Below are positions 34,496-43,725 of a stretch of DNA of 64,000 bases, in pieces. Position 1 is the first letter of the stretch. Every line of letters starts with the position of its first letter. The stretch is taken from positions 1 through 64,000 of the forward strand of contig JAJFHZ010000011.1 of NCBI GenBank assembly GCA_021775355.1, read 5' to 3'. A model generated the notes under the pieces. That model was not told where the DNA came from and ran no database searches. It was given only the letters and a program-made list of their open reading frames with translations. Source of the DNA: Amylibacter sp. (lineage in GTDB: Bacteria > Pseudomonadota > Alphaproteobacteria > Rhodobacterales > Rhodobacteraceae). Both the position numbers and the translations under genes were made by a program.

Positions 34496-36100
34496 TTATA
34501 TCCCTGCTTTCAGTATTATTTCAGCACCCCGATGCGCCAGCATCATGGTCGGTGCGTTGGTGTTTCCTGATGTAATGTTGGGAAAGGCCGATGCATCGAC
34601 AACCCTTAGCCCCTCCACTCCGAATACCTTAAGATTTCCATCCAAAACCGCGCTTTGTACATTCGATCCCATCCGACAGGTTGATGTCGGGTGAAATACC
34701 GTGCCACTTCGAGCCCGAAAATCTGCCAGAATAGTAGTGTCGTCCATGGCCATCAGATTTGGTACAATCGGTGATTTTACCAAATTTTTCAACGCAGCAC
34801 TTTGCATGATCCGCTGACATAACTGACCTGCTGCAATCACATCATATTGATCTTGTTTTGTAGCCAATGAATTCGGCTGGATTATCGGGGCCACAGTATA
34901 ATCAGGGCTTTGGATATCAATACGCCCCCTGCTTGTCGGGCGTGAAGGCTGTGGGCTGATGATGAAACCCGGAAACGGATCCGGATGGATCGTTGTGCGT
35001 TTGCCAACCTTTTGCATCTTGTAAGAGACTGGGTTGAAATACAGTTGAACATTCGGATGGGGTTGCTCAGGTGTGCTGCGGAAAAAACCGCCACATTGAT
35101 TAATGCTTAGTGACAACGGGCCTTTGCCGGTCAGCAGATATTGCAATCCAACACGAAGCTTTCCATACCATGGCCGCAAAACATTATTCAGCGTAGGTTC
35201 AGTGGCTTCAAAGTAATAATTTATCCCTAAATGATCTTGTAACCCCCCACCTACATTTGGATTATCCAAAAGAACCGGAATGCCGTAGCGTTGCAGGGTT
35301 TTTCCCGGCCCGATGCCCGAAAGCTGTAGCAATTGCGGTGATGCGACCGATCCCGCAGACAGTATAACTTCTGCACGCGCATACAGAATATCGCCATTTC
35401 CAATCTCAACGCCAACCGCGCGGCCTTGTTTTACAATGACCCGCCGTACTGGCGTATTTATGCGCAGATCCAGATTATTGCGCCGCAATGCTGGTTTCAA
35501 AAAACCGTCGGCCGAAGAACACCGCCGCCCATGTTTCGTGTTGATCCGGTAGATTGTCGCGCCTTCTGGCTTTGGCCCATTACAATTGTCCGTCACGGGC
35601 AAATTCAATTCCTGCATAGCGGTGAAAAAATGTCGATTGGCCACGTGAATTTGTTTTGATGTGTCCTGCACATGGATCGGTCCGTTACCGACTTTTGTGC
35701 CGTCAGCCGCCACATTGGTTTCAATGGCGTCGTAATGGCGCTGAACCTCGGCCCAGTTCCAGCCGGTAGCACCGGCAGCCTGCCAATCCTCAAAATCATT
35801 TGGCAAGCCGCGGCAATAGACCATTGCGTTAATCGAACCGGACCCACCAACAAGTTTACCACGTGGCCAATAATCTTTGCGATCATCCAGTGCCTTTTGG
35901 GCTGTGGTGTTGAATTTCCAATTCCGTTTAGGGTCCGTGAACAGCTTGCCATATCCTAAGGGTAACGAAACCCATGGTGACAAATTACTGCCACCCGCCT
36001 CTAGCAGCAATACGGAGTACTTGGTGTTCTGGCTTAACTTATCTGCCAAAACGCAACCCGCAGAGCCTGCGCCAACAACGATATAGTCAAAACTGTTCAT
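34496..36100 (-). CDS. GMC family FAD-dependent oxidoreductase (choline dehydrogenase-like)
   Basis: 534 residues. The N-terminal FAD-binding motif VVGAGSAGCVLADKL (about 6-20) is clear, followed by the GMC signature 1 region (PRGKLVGGSGSINAMVYCRG, about 79-98, here named by its ends) and the C-terminal FHPTSTCRMG and NITSGNTNAPTMMLA segments with the catalytic His/Asn pair. GMC enzymes oxidise alcohols, polyols or sugars. First gene of a pair with the enolase-superfamily enzyme; divergent from the LysR regulator, which probably controls it. Confidence 0.9.
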   Translation of the reverse strand: MNSFDYIVVGAGSAGCVLADKLSQNTKYSVLLLEAGGSNLSPWVSLPLGYGKLFTDPKRNWKFNTTAQKALDDRKDYWPRGKLVGGSGSINAMVYCRGLPNDFEDWQAAGATGWNWAEVQRHYDAIETNVAADGTKVGNGPIHVQDTSKQIHVANRHFFTAMQELNLPVTDNCNGPKPEGATIYRINTKHGRRCSSADGFLKPALRRNNLDLRINTPVRRVIVKQGRAVGVEIGNGDILYARAEVILSAGSVASPQLLQLSGIGPGKTLQRYGIPVLLDNPNVGGGLQDHLGINYYFEATEPTLNNVLRPWYGKLRVGLQYLLTGKGPLSLSINQCGGFFRSTPEQPHPNVQLYFNPVSYKMQKVGKRTTIHPDPFPGFIISPQPSRPTSRGRIDIQSPDYTVAPIIQPNSLATKQDQYDVIAAGQLCQRIMQSAALKNLVKSPIVPNLMAMDDTTILADFRARSGTVFHPTSTCRMGSNVQSAVLDGNLKVFGVEGLRVVDASAFPNITSGNTNAPTMMLAHRGAEIILKAGI

Positions 36101-36161
36101 AATATCTTCTTATGTGGTTCTACAGGTATCTCTGATGTTTGAAAAAATACAAAGCTAAAAA

Positions 36162-36189
36162 TTATTTGGTATAACCATGAATTTATTTG
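36162..36189. promoter_or_regulatory. candidate LysR operator between the GMC gene and its regulator
   Basis: TGGT-ATA-ACCA (36167-36177), a dyad within a T-N11-A type setting, lies in the 104-bp gap between the divergent oxidoreductase and lysR genes. TTATTTG occurs twice around it (36162 and about 36183). This is the expected place for a LysR-type regulator site; binding is inferred. Confidence 0.4.
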
Positions 36190-36204
36190 TAGTAAAATAC
36201 CCAT

Positions 36205-37092
36205 ATGTCTTACCAAATGCCACCGTTGATCTGGCTGCGCGCCTTTGAGGCCTCCGCCCGGCTGGGAAATTTCACCAATGCTTCTCGTGAATTGCTACTG
36301 ACACCGGCCGCTGTAAGTTATCAGGTACGTGCACTGGAACATCACCTTGGTTACCCCTTGTTTGAACGGGCACACCGATCATTAATCTTGACGCGGCTTG
36401 GTCATACATATTTGCCCAATGTCAGTAAGGCGTTCTCTGATTTATCGATTTCTACAATGAGTGTGTTTGGTACACGGGATCGGCGTCCTGTACGTTTTCG
36501 CTGTGCTAACAGCTTTGGTCATTTCATCATGATACCACGCTGGAAGGTATTCAAAGAACGCTATCCTGATATTGATCTACAAATGATTTCGGCATCATGG
36601 TCAGAGACACTGGATACCGAAACACTTGGGCTTGATATTCGGTTCGGTGATGGCCGGTGGCAGGATGGGACTGTAGAATTCCTGTTTAACGAACCGATCA
36701 TCCCAGTTTGCCATCCTGATCTCATACTGCAAAATGTTGATAATCCGTTGGAACAGATATCCCATGCCCCACGCTTGGACATCATGGGGGTGATTGACAC
36801 ATGGGAGAATTTCTTCAACCAGCACAACATCACGGGCGGAGCGCGTGATCTGGGGTTGCAGGTTGACCAGTCTGTTTCCGCGCTGGAGCTGGCCGCACAA
36901 GGTTTAGGGCATTGCCTGGTATTGAAAAGCTATGCCCAACCCTATTTGAATAGTGGTCAATTGGTTAAATCTTGTTCCATTTCGATACAAAGCCAAAACA
37001 GCCATTATATTGTCTATTCTGGGCTCCGAGAAAACCTACCAATTGAAGCGCAGATATTCTGTGATTGGCTGGGAGAGGAATTGACGAGCTAG
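36205..37092 (+). CDS. LysR family transcriptional regulator (GcvA-like)
   Basis: 295 residues. The N-terminal winged helix-turn-helix (about 6-65) reads like GcvA/AmpR relatives: IWLRAFEASARLGNFTNASREL and PAAVSYQVRALEHHLG, here as region markers. The C-terminal effector-binding domain spans about 95-290. It is divergent from the GMC/enolase pair and probably regulates it in response to a substrate or intermediate (inference from context). Confidence 0.9.
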   Translation: MSYQMPPLIWLRAFEASARLGNFTNASRELLLTPAAVSYQVRALEHHLGYPLFERAHRSLILTRLGHTYLPNVSKAFSDLSISTMSVFGTRDRRPVRFRCANSFGHFIMIPRWKVFKERYPDIDLQMISASWSETLDTETLGLDIRFGDGRWQDGTVEFLFNEPIIPVCHPDLILQNVDNPLEQISHAPRLDIMGVIDTWENFFNQHNITGGARDLGLQVDQSVSALELAAQGLGHCLVLKSYAQPYLNSGQLVKSCSISIQSQNSHYIVYSGLRENLPIEAQIFCDWLGEELTS

Positions 37093-37199
37093 TCGACCTA
37101 TTTTACTCGGCATTCCGTGCCGGAGCGCGTGCCATCGTGCTTGCAGGTGCAGGGGATTTCGACCGAGGCTGGTTCGCTCAAGACTACACACATCACCAC

Positions 37200-37907
37200 T
37201 TAAATCATCTTGATCACATCTTTTTCAATCGCCAGCATATAACCCTTGCGGCTGATGTTCTTGATCAGCAGTTGTGACATCATCTGGTTGCCCAAATGGT
37301 CACGAAGGCGTTTGATCCGGGTTGCTCCTGCCGCCTCATCACTATCAACTTTACTCTTACCGCTAATCATCGCTTCCAGTTCAGACCCGGATATGACTTC
37401 GTCATCAAGGCGCGCCTCACACAGCACCGACAGCGTTTCACAAATCGCTTCCGTCAGTTCAAATTCCATATTGTTGATATATACCACCCGCTCATCACGG
37501 TTCACCACAAGACTGGTGATGTGGATACCGGCGCGTTCTATTTCGGTCATACGCTGGCTTAACCCGTAGTTGGTGATCAGGAAATACAATGCCGAGATCA
37601 AAAGTGCCGATGACAAGACCAGCAGTACAAAGATTATAAACCGATAGCCCTGCAACACTTCGGCAAAAGATGTGCCGGATTGCGCAAGAATTTCCAATAA
37701 CTTGGTTTCAGTAGGGCTGGTCAGCGCATCGTTTTCCACAAATATACGCTCCACGCGATCATTGAACATATTCGCATCAGGCAGGTTCATGAACAAAACG
37801 ATTGAAGCAACCAAAAGCAATCCGACAATCAACAGACTGCCCCAGAGCGCAATCGAACGTGGCTTAAACCGGTCGTTTTTAGTATTTAAGGAAGTATGCA
37901 CCTGCAT
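37200..37907 (-). CDS. membrane-anchored winged-helix transcriptional regulator
   Basis: 235 residues from ATG 37907, which has AAAGG eight bases upstream; a TTG at 37940 is the alternative. Two membrane helices (about 18-41 and 89-113) flank a short loop that would be periplasmic. The C-terminal cytoplasmic part (about 135-228) has the layout of an OmpR/PhoB-type winged helix, including RIKRLRDHLG and the final NISRKGYML hairpin. This is ToxR-like one-component membrane signalling but with the DNA-binding domain at the C-terminus instead of the N-terminus. Its start overlaps the small exported gene by 29 bp, so the two are coupled. Targets unknown. Confidence 0.7.
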   Translation of the reverse strand: MQVHTSLNTKNDRFKPRSIALWGSLLIVGLLLVASIVLFMNLPDANMFNDRVERIFVENDALTSPTETKLLEILAQSGTSFAEVLQGYRFIIFVLLVLSSALLISALYFLITNYGLSQRMTEIERAGIHITSLVVNRDERVVYINNMEFELTEAICETLSVLCEARLDDEVISGSELEAMISGKSKVDSDEAAGATRIKRLRDHLGNQMMSQLLIKNISRKGYMLAIEKDVIKMI

Positions 37908-38187
37908 TGGCTTGCCTTTGTGATAATCCTGACTGATCAAATATTGACAGAATTGTTAGCAGCTTCCAACCACCATTTGCCAATCGTTTTGACACAATCT
38001 TTTGTGCCTTTGCATTTTTGGAACATGCATCATCGGGCAACTTCATCACACCGTAATGTAATTTTAAACCCGCAGAGCTTTGCTTGGCCTTGTAATCCAC
38101 AAAGCATTCCGCTGCAGCCATTGAAGGGATAACAGCGGCCAGAGTTAAGCCAACTATTAGTGCCGTTTTTTTCATAATATTTTTCAT
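37879..38187 (-). CDS. small exported protein coupled to the membrane regulator
   Basis: 102 residues: a signal peptide (about 1-26, ending MAAAE), two Cys residues in the mature part (CFVDY and DDACSKN) that could form a disulfide, and a C-terminal segment (VSKRLANGGWKLLTILSIFDQSG) that resembles the short alpha/beta fold of DUF4177-like proteins. Its 3' end runs 29 bp into the regulator gene. It could be a periplasmic partner or signal for the regulator; that is an inference from coupling. Confidence 0.55.
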   Translation of the reverse strand: MKNIMKKTALIVGLTLAAVIPSMAAAECFVDYKAKQSSAGLKLHYGVMKLPDDACSKNAKAQKIVSKRLANGGWKLLTILSIFDQSGLSQRQANAGAYFLKY

Positions 38188-38350
38188 AGGCCCAACTTGG
38201 TCTTTTCATCCATGATATTCAATAACAACTACGCGGATCGCCTGTGTTATCCAATAACAACGCGCTGTCATTGCCTATCTTTACCAATGTACCCAAATTT
38301 AATTCAGATCAACCGCCACCGTTATGGCGTCAATTTGAAAGGATAATAAA
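38188..38350. promoter_or_regulatory. divergent intergenic region with spaced direct repeat
   Basis: 163 bp between the two divergent exported-protein genes. CAATAACAAC occurs twice, at 38220-38229 and 38252-38261, exactly 32 bp apart (about three helical turns), each followed by an ACGCG or GCGC sequence. This is a plausible regulator-binding pair for the membrane-anchored winged-helix protein encoded next door. Confidence 0.35.
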
Positions 38351-38848
38351 ATGCGTGTTTCTAAATTTACCGGTGCAATAGTTGCAGGGGCAATTGCCAT
38401 AACTTCTGCTTTTGCAACACCGGCCGCTGCCGCCAGTGATGGTAATCGGCTTGCCACAATTTTACTTGGGGCTGCTGCGGTCGGTCTGGTTGTTCATACG
38501 GTTAAGAAAAATAAAAAGTCCCGCGCCACTGTTGTCAGTCACAATGCTTACAGATCACGTGGATCACACACCATTTATAATCAACATCGGCCAAAGAATT
38601 GTTTGCGCAAAAAATATACCAATCATGGTTGGAAAACATATTACTCACGCAAATGTCTGGAACAACAACGGAACCGTCACAACAACGGCTATTCCGAAGC
38701 GAACCATCATAACCATAATAGATACGATGATGGTAATCATGGCCGCCGCAATAATCATAATCGGTATAACAATCACCGCCGCCATGACAATCATTACCCG
38801 CGCAATGGTTTCTATGAATTTCAACGTCGGGCAAATGATAAAAAATAG
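38351..38848 (+). CDS. exported His/Asn/Arg-rich basic protein
   Basis: 165 residues: a signal peptide (about 1-27, ending AAAAS), a second hydrophobic stretch (about 34-49) that might be a membrane helix or amyloid-like core, then a basic region and a low-complexity C-terminal half (about 105-155) dominated by His, Asn, Arg, Tyr and Asp (for example NHHNHNRYDD). There are two Cys residues in the middle (PKNCLRKK, SRKCLEQQ). No family recognised. Metal or polyanion binding would fit the composition but is not shown. It ends just before a strong terminator. Confidence 0.6.
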   Translation: MRVSKFTGAIVAGAIAITSAFATPAAAASDGNRLATILLGAAAVGLVVHTVKKNKKSRATVVSHNAYRSRGSHTIYNQHRPKNCLRKKYTNHGWKTYYSRKCLEQQRNRHNNGYSEANHHNHNRYDDGNHGRRNNHNRYNNHRRHDNHYPRNGFYEFQRRANDKK

Positions 38849-38882
38849 GCAGCGATACCCCCTTTCGCTATATTGAGCAGTA

Positions 38883-38909
38883 GAGGCACCCAAAAGGTGC
38901 CTCTTTTTT
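38883..38909 (+). terminator. intrinsic terminator after the His-rich protein gene
   Basis: Perfect 8-bp stem GAGGCACC / GGTGCCTC with the loop CAAAA, followed by six T residues. It ends transcription of the 38351 gene and precedes rnhB. Confidence 0.9.
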
Positions 38910-38965
38910 ATATAAGTTGCTGTGCCAGCGCCCCCGTGCCAAAACACATCCACATGGGGTGACAA

Positions 38966-39577
38966 ATGCCGGATTTCGAACGCGAACAACAGCTTATGAA
39001 AACTTATCACGCAATTGCAGGCGTGGATGAGGTTGGTCGTGGCCCGTGGGCCGGGCCCGTAACCGCCTGTGCGGTGGTACTTGACCCCAACAACATCCCC
39101 GACGGATTAAACGATTCAAAAAAATTGACCGCCAGAAACCGTGAAGCCCTATTTGAAAAGATTGTAAAAACGGCAGATGTTTCTATTGCCCATGTGACCG
39201 TAGAAGAAATTGACCGGATAAATATATTGCAAGCATCGCTTCTGGCGATGGAAACCGCTGTAGCCGATCTGACCAAACCCGCGGACTTTGCATTGATCGA
39301 TGGCAACAAAACCCCAAAAAACTTGTGTTGCCCCTGCCAGACGATTATCAAAGGCGATGCTAAATCAGCCAGTATCGCCGCTGCATCAATCGTGGCCAAG
39401 GTGACACGCGATCGTATGATGGTGACTCTTTCGCAACAGTTCCCAGGGTATGGTTGGGAAACCAATGCAGGATACGGCACCAAACAGCATCAAAACGGCC
39501 TTAAAACGTTAGGGGTGACCGCACACCATAGACGTTCGTTCAAGCCCATACACAAGATGTTGTATGGCGAAAATTAG
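38966..39577 (+). CDS. rnhB: ribonuclease HII
   Basis: 203 residues. It cuts the RNA strand of RNA-DNA hybrids, including single misincorporated ribonucleotides. The catalytic DEVGRGPWAGP begins with Asp21-Glu22, and a later carboxylate-containing ALIDGN segment completes the active site. ATG 38966 has GGGGTG six bases upstream. It is followed 97 bp later by ccrM, as in several alphaproteobacteria. Confidence 0.95.
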   Translation: MPDFEREQQLMKTYHAIAGVDEVGRGPWAGPVTACAVVLDPNNIPDGLNDSKKLTARNREALFEKIVKTADVSIAHVTVEEIDRINILQASLLAMETAVADLTKPADFALIDGNKTPKNLCCPCQTIIKGDAKSASIAAASIVAKVTRDRMMVTLSQQFPGYGWETNAGYGTKQHQNGLKTLGVTAHHRRSFKPIHKMLYGEN

Positions 39578-39587
39578 GCAAGCTATT

Positions 39588-39625
39588 GATTCAAAAAGAA
39601 ATTGACGCGGAATCCTTAATGAATC
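39588..39625. promoter_or_regulatory. cluster of three GANTC sites upstream of ccrM
   Basis: GATTC at 39588-39592, GAATC at 39610-39614 and GAATC at 39621-39625, within 38 bp and 49-86 bp before the ccrM start. GANTC is the CcrM recognition sequence and is expected about once per 256 bp. In Caulobacter the ccrM promoter also holds GANTC sites whose methylation turns transcription down (recalled). Confidence 0.6.
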
Positions 39626-39670
39626 ATCTTAGGTCTCAACAACGACGCGAAAAGCGCATTGAGGCAGTAA

Positions 39671-40771
<1,101 letters not shown>

Positions 40772-40798
40772 GTTTAGTCACAACTGAAAAACAATGCC

Positions 40799-40826
40799 GA
40801 TGTCAAAGCTCCGCCGCTTTGACATC
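40799..40826. repeat. 11-bp inverted repeat downstream of ccrM
   Basis: GATGTCAAAGC and GCTTTGACATC with a 6-base spacer TCCGCC, 27 bp after the ccrM stop. No T-run follows. It lies just before a true terminator and may be an RNA-stabilising hairpin or a protein-binding dyad. Confidence 0.5.
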
Positions 40827-40837
40827 ATGCCCAACTT

Positions 40838-40863
40838 CCCCGCCCCAGTGGCGGGGATTTTTT
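40838..40863 (+). terminator. intrinsic terminator after ccrM
   Basis: CCCCGCC / GGCGGGG stem with the loop CCAGT, followed by A and six T residues. It terminates ccrM transcription; the T-run touches the stop codon of the convergent alkB gene. Confidence 0.9.
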
Positions 40864-41983
40864 ATTTTGGCATCGGATTGCAGGCTTTATTATAAGCATG
40901 CCAATCATCAATTTCAGGGTAAAACTGTTTGCGCCACGCTTTGACACGCGGGTTCATAACCTTCTTCCACAAAGGCGGGAACATCGCCACTGCAACCATT
41001 AAAGCATAACCTCTTGGCAGTTGCGGTGCATCTTCTTCTGGATGATTTTGCAGCAACGGGTATCGTCTGTTTGGTTTATAGTGATGATCCGAATGACGTT
41101 GCAGGTTGATCAGCAAATAGTTGGTCACTTTATAGGCTGAATTCCATGAATGGTGTGGTTTGACATGCTCATATTTCCCGTCACCCAAATGCTTTCGCGT
41201 TAAGCCATAATGTTCTACATAATTTGTCGCTTCCAACAAAAGAACCGCGACAAAAGCCTGCACGATAAACAGGGTGACCCCGAACCAGCCTGCGATTGCA
41301 TAGGCAACCAGCAGGAATAGAAATTGCAAGGCCGTATACTTCCAAAACGGATTGCTGCGGTGAAACGCGGTTAGCTTTTTGCGCGTCAACATCACTTTTT
41401 CTGCATCCCACGCAGAGCGAAAACACTGGTGCATAACACGCGGAAAAAACCGATGAAAGCCTTCGTTATAATGTGCTGTAACCGCATCTTTTGGTGTACC
41501 CACATAACGGTGGTGTACCAATAAATGTTCAGATCTGAAATGGCCGTAAAGTGCCAGTGCCATCAAACCATCGCCCAAGTGCCGTTCAAATTTAGATTTT
41601 TGGTGCATCAGTTCATGCGCATAAACAATACCTGTGGCACCTGTGATCAGGCCCACACAGGCCATGAACCACCATTTTTCCTGACCTGATAAATGGTCGG
41701 AATATGTTACAAAAGCGATGCCGCCAAAAACCATGATACATTGAATGGGAAACCAGATCATTGTGATAAAGCGATACCAGAAAAGTTGGTCATCAGGTGT
41801 ATCGGGATTTTTATCTTCCAGATTCAGCCCAACAAACCTGTCGATCACAGCCATACCCCAAAACGCATAAGCAGGGGTTAGTAACATCCACCAACCACCC
41901 AGATAGCCCGACAACATGACAATAAGCACCAATGTCAGTGAAATCCAAAACGGGACAGCAGCGATAAAACCTGTATTCTTCAT
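40862..41983 (-). CDS. alkB: AlkB-type membrane alkane/fatty-acyl monooxygenase
   Basis: 373-residue polytopic di-iron enzyme. The histidine boxes match alkane 1-monooxygenase: HELMHQKSKFERH, EHLLVHHRYVG and LQRHSDHHYKP, plus the NYVEHYGL motif. There are about six membrane helices in two groups. The family hydroxylates the terminal carbon of medium-chain alkanes, taking electrons from rubredoxin, and no rubredoxin or rubredoxin reductase gene is adjacent. Substrate therefore remains open; related enzymes act on other hydrophobic chains. It sits alone between ccrM and mutY. Confidence 0.85.
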   Translation of the reverse strand: MKNTGFIAAVPFWISLTLVLIVMLSGYLGGWWMLLTPAYAFWGMAVIDRFVGLNLEDKNPDTPDDQLFWYRFITMIWFPIQCIMVFGGIAFVTYSDHLSGQEKWWFMACVGLITGATGIVYAHELMHQKSKFERHLGDGLMALALYGHFRSEHLLVHHRYVGTPKDAVTAHYNEGFHRFFPRVMHQCFRSAWDAEKVMLTRKKLTAFHRSNPFWKYTALQFLFLLVAYAIAGWFGVTLFIVQAFVAVLLLEATNYVEHYGLTRKHLGDGKYEHVKPHHSWNSAYKVTNYLLINLQRHSDHHYKPNRRYPLLQNHPEEDAPQLPRGYALMVAVAMFPPLWKKVMNPRVKAWRKQFYPEIDDWHAYNKACNPMPK

Positions 41984-42039
41984 TATACGACCTCTTTCAT
42001 CGCGATCTTAACCCGACTTTTTCACATAGCAAGATGACG

Positions 42040-43098
42040 TCACGCCACGGATATTGCCAATTTCCATACTTTGCGCATTATCGTAGGCAAGTCATTCACA
42101 TCAAATGTTTCTACATCGATAAATGCCCCAACATCTTGGGTAATATCATTTACAACAATGGCTTTGTGGATATGCAGTTTCAGGTGAAAATGCGTAAATG
42201 TGTGGCGTGCTTCTGCTGGTAAAACTTGCCAATTTGCCTCAAAGGGAGGGGTCGCTTCTTGTTTATCGGTTGACCAGTCATTCCCTGGCCAACCCAACAT
42301 TCCCCCCAGCAATCCCTTATCAGGACGGCGCTCCAGTAACACAGCCCCGTCTTGGCGGACTGCCACAAAACATGTGCCATAGCGTGTTGGAATTTTTACT
42401 TTTTTAAGCTTGTTTGGTAAATCGGCGGCAATCCCCAAATCCCGCGCTTTGCAGCCTTCCGCCCAAGGGCAAATACCACAAGACGGGCTGCGCGGTGTGC
42501 AAATCGTTGCCCCCAAATCCATGATTCCTTGTGAATAATCGCCAAATCTTTTAGCCGGCAACATCGTCGTTGCCAATTGGCGCAGTTTTTCCTTACTGCC
42601 CGGCAAAGATTCTTTAACCAGATGATACCGCGCCATGACCCGCTCAACATTACCGTCCAGAACCGTGGCCGGTTGGTTAAAAGCAATGGATGCAATCGCA
42701 GCTGACGTATATGGACCAATACCCGGTAAATTCTGTAAACTGGCCTCATCACTTGGAAAAATGCCGCCTAAATCGGTGGCAACGACGCGGGCACATTTCA
42801 ACAGATTGCGCGCACGTGCATAATAGCCAAGCCCTGCCCATGCAGCCATAACATCTTCATCTTTTGCTTTTGCCAAATCGAATACGGTCGGCCAACGGTC
42901 TATGAATTTCACAAAATAATCCCGCACTGCTGCCACAGTCGTTTGTTGCAACATAATTTCTGACATCCAAACGTGATATGGATCAGGACAAATTCCGCTT
43001 CCATGGCATTCCGGGCCAATGCGCCAAGGCATTGTACGAGCATTTCTGTCGTACCAATCCAACAACACAGATGCTTCTGTTACCGTTTCATCACACAA
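42040..43098 (-). CDS. mutY: A/G-specific adenine glycosylase MutY
   Basis: 352 residues. Removes adenine mispaired with 8-oxoguanine. The helix-hairpin-helix LPGIGPYTSAAI (about 124-135) and the downstream NVERVMARY are present, as is the iron-sulfur cluster pattern C-x6-C-x2-C-x5-C within CTPRSPSCGICPWAEGC. The C-terminal third is a NUDIX-like domain that reads 8-oxoG. Divergent from dciA by 65 bp. Confidence 0.95.
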   Translation of the reverse strand: MCDETVTEASVLLDWYDRNARTMPWRIGPECHGSGICPDPYHVWMSEIMLQQTTVAAVRDYFVKFIDRWPTVFDLAKAKDEDVMAAWAGLGYYARARNLLKCARVVATDLGGIFPSDEASLQNLPGIGPYTSAAIASIAFNQPATVLDGNVERVMARYHLVKESLPGSKEKLRQLATTMLPAKRFGDYSQGIMDLGATICTPRSPSCGICPWAEGCKARDLGIAADLPNKLKKVKIPTRYGTCFVAVRQDGAVLLERRPDKGLLGGMLGWPGNDWSTDKQEATPPFEANWQVLPAEARHTFTHFHLKLHIHKAIVVNDITQDVGAFIDVETFDVNDLPTIMRKVWKLAISVA

Positions 43099-43163
43099 AT
43101 TTTATCATCCCAATCAACTTTATGCGCTGGAAACTTGGCCGCACACGCGTAAGATACCCATGA

Positions 43164-43715
43164 ATGAATATTTTGGAAGCCATGGCAAGAACTGCACACT
43201 ATAAATCTGCTGGCACCTACAGCCCTAAACGCAAATCACGTGGTTTTTTGCGCACAGGCGGCATTTTAAGTAACCAAATTCGCAAAGCTTCCGAAAAGCG
43301 CGGTTTTGTAGAAACCCGCTTGCTGACACACTGGGCAGAGTTCGTGGGTGAAACAATCGCCAAAATCGCGCAACCCGTGAAAGTCAGCTATGCCCGCGAA
43401 GGTTTGGGCGCGACCCTTACAATCCTATCCACTGGTGCAAACGCGCCAATATTGCAAATGCAGCTGCCCACAATTATTGAGCGCGTGAACGCCTGCTACG
43501 GCTACTCCGCGATCAGTAAAATCAGACTAACCCAAACCGCACCAGTCGGATTTAACGAGGGACAAAAAGAGTTTAACCGCCCTAAACAGGCGAAAACCCT
43601 CTCACCTGACGCAGTCAAAGACATTGACATGACCGTTGAAAATGTTTCCAACCAAGATCTGAAAGATGCGCTGGCCCGTTTGGGCAAGAACATCAAACAG
43701 AAGAAAAATATATAA
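43164..43715 (+). CDS. DciA-like (DUF721) replicative helicase operator/loader
   Basis: 183 residues with the DUF721/DciA domain at about 30-125, including LLTHWAEFVGETIAKIAQPVKV and ILQMQLPTIIERVNACYG segments. DciA loads or operates the DnaB helicase in bacteria that lack DnaC (family knowledge); no dnaC is seen here. An internal ATG at 43182 is an alternative start. It is 10 bp before the thioredoxin-fold gene. Confidence 0.75.
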   Translation: MNILEAMARTAHYKSAGTYSPKRKSRGFLRTGGILSNQIRKASEKRGFVETRLLTHWAEFVGETIAKIAQPVKVSYAREGLGATLTILSTGANAPILQMQLPTIIERVNACYGYSAISKIRLTQTAPVGFNEGQKEFNRPKQAKTLSPDAVKDIDMTVENVSNQDLKDALARLGKNIKQKKNI

Positions 43716-43725
43716 AGGTAATCTT

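Noticed and set aside
38351..38848. His/Asn-rich gene as a toxin or bacteriocin precursor
   Set aside because: No immunity gene, no leader motif and no transporter nearby; only composition is unusual.
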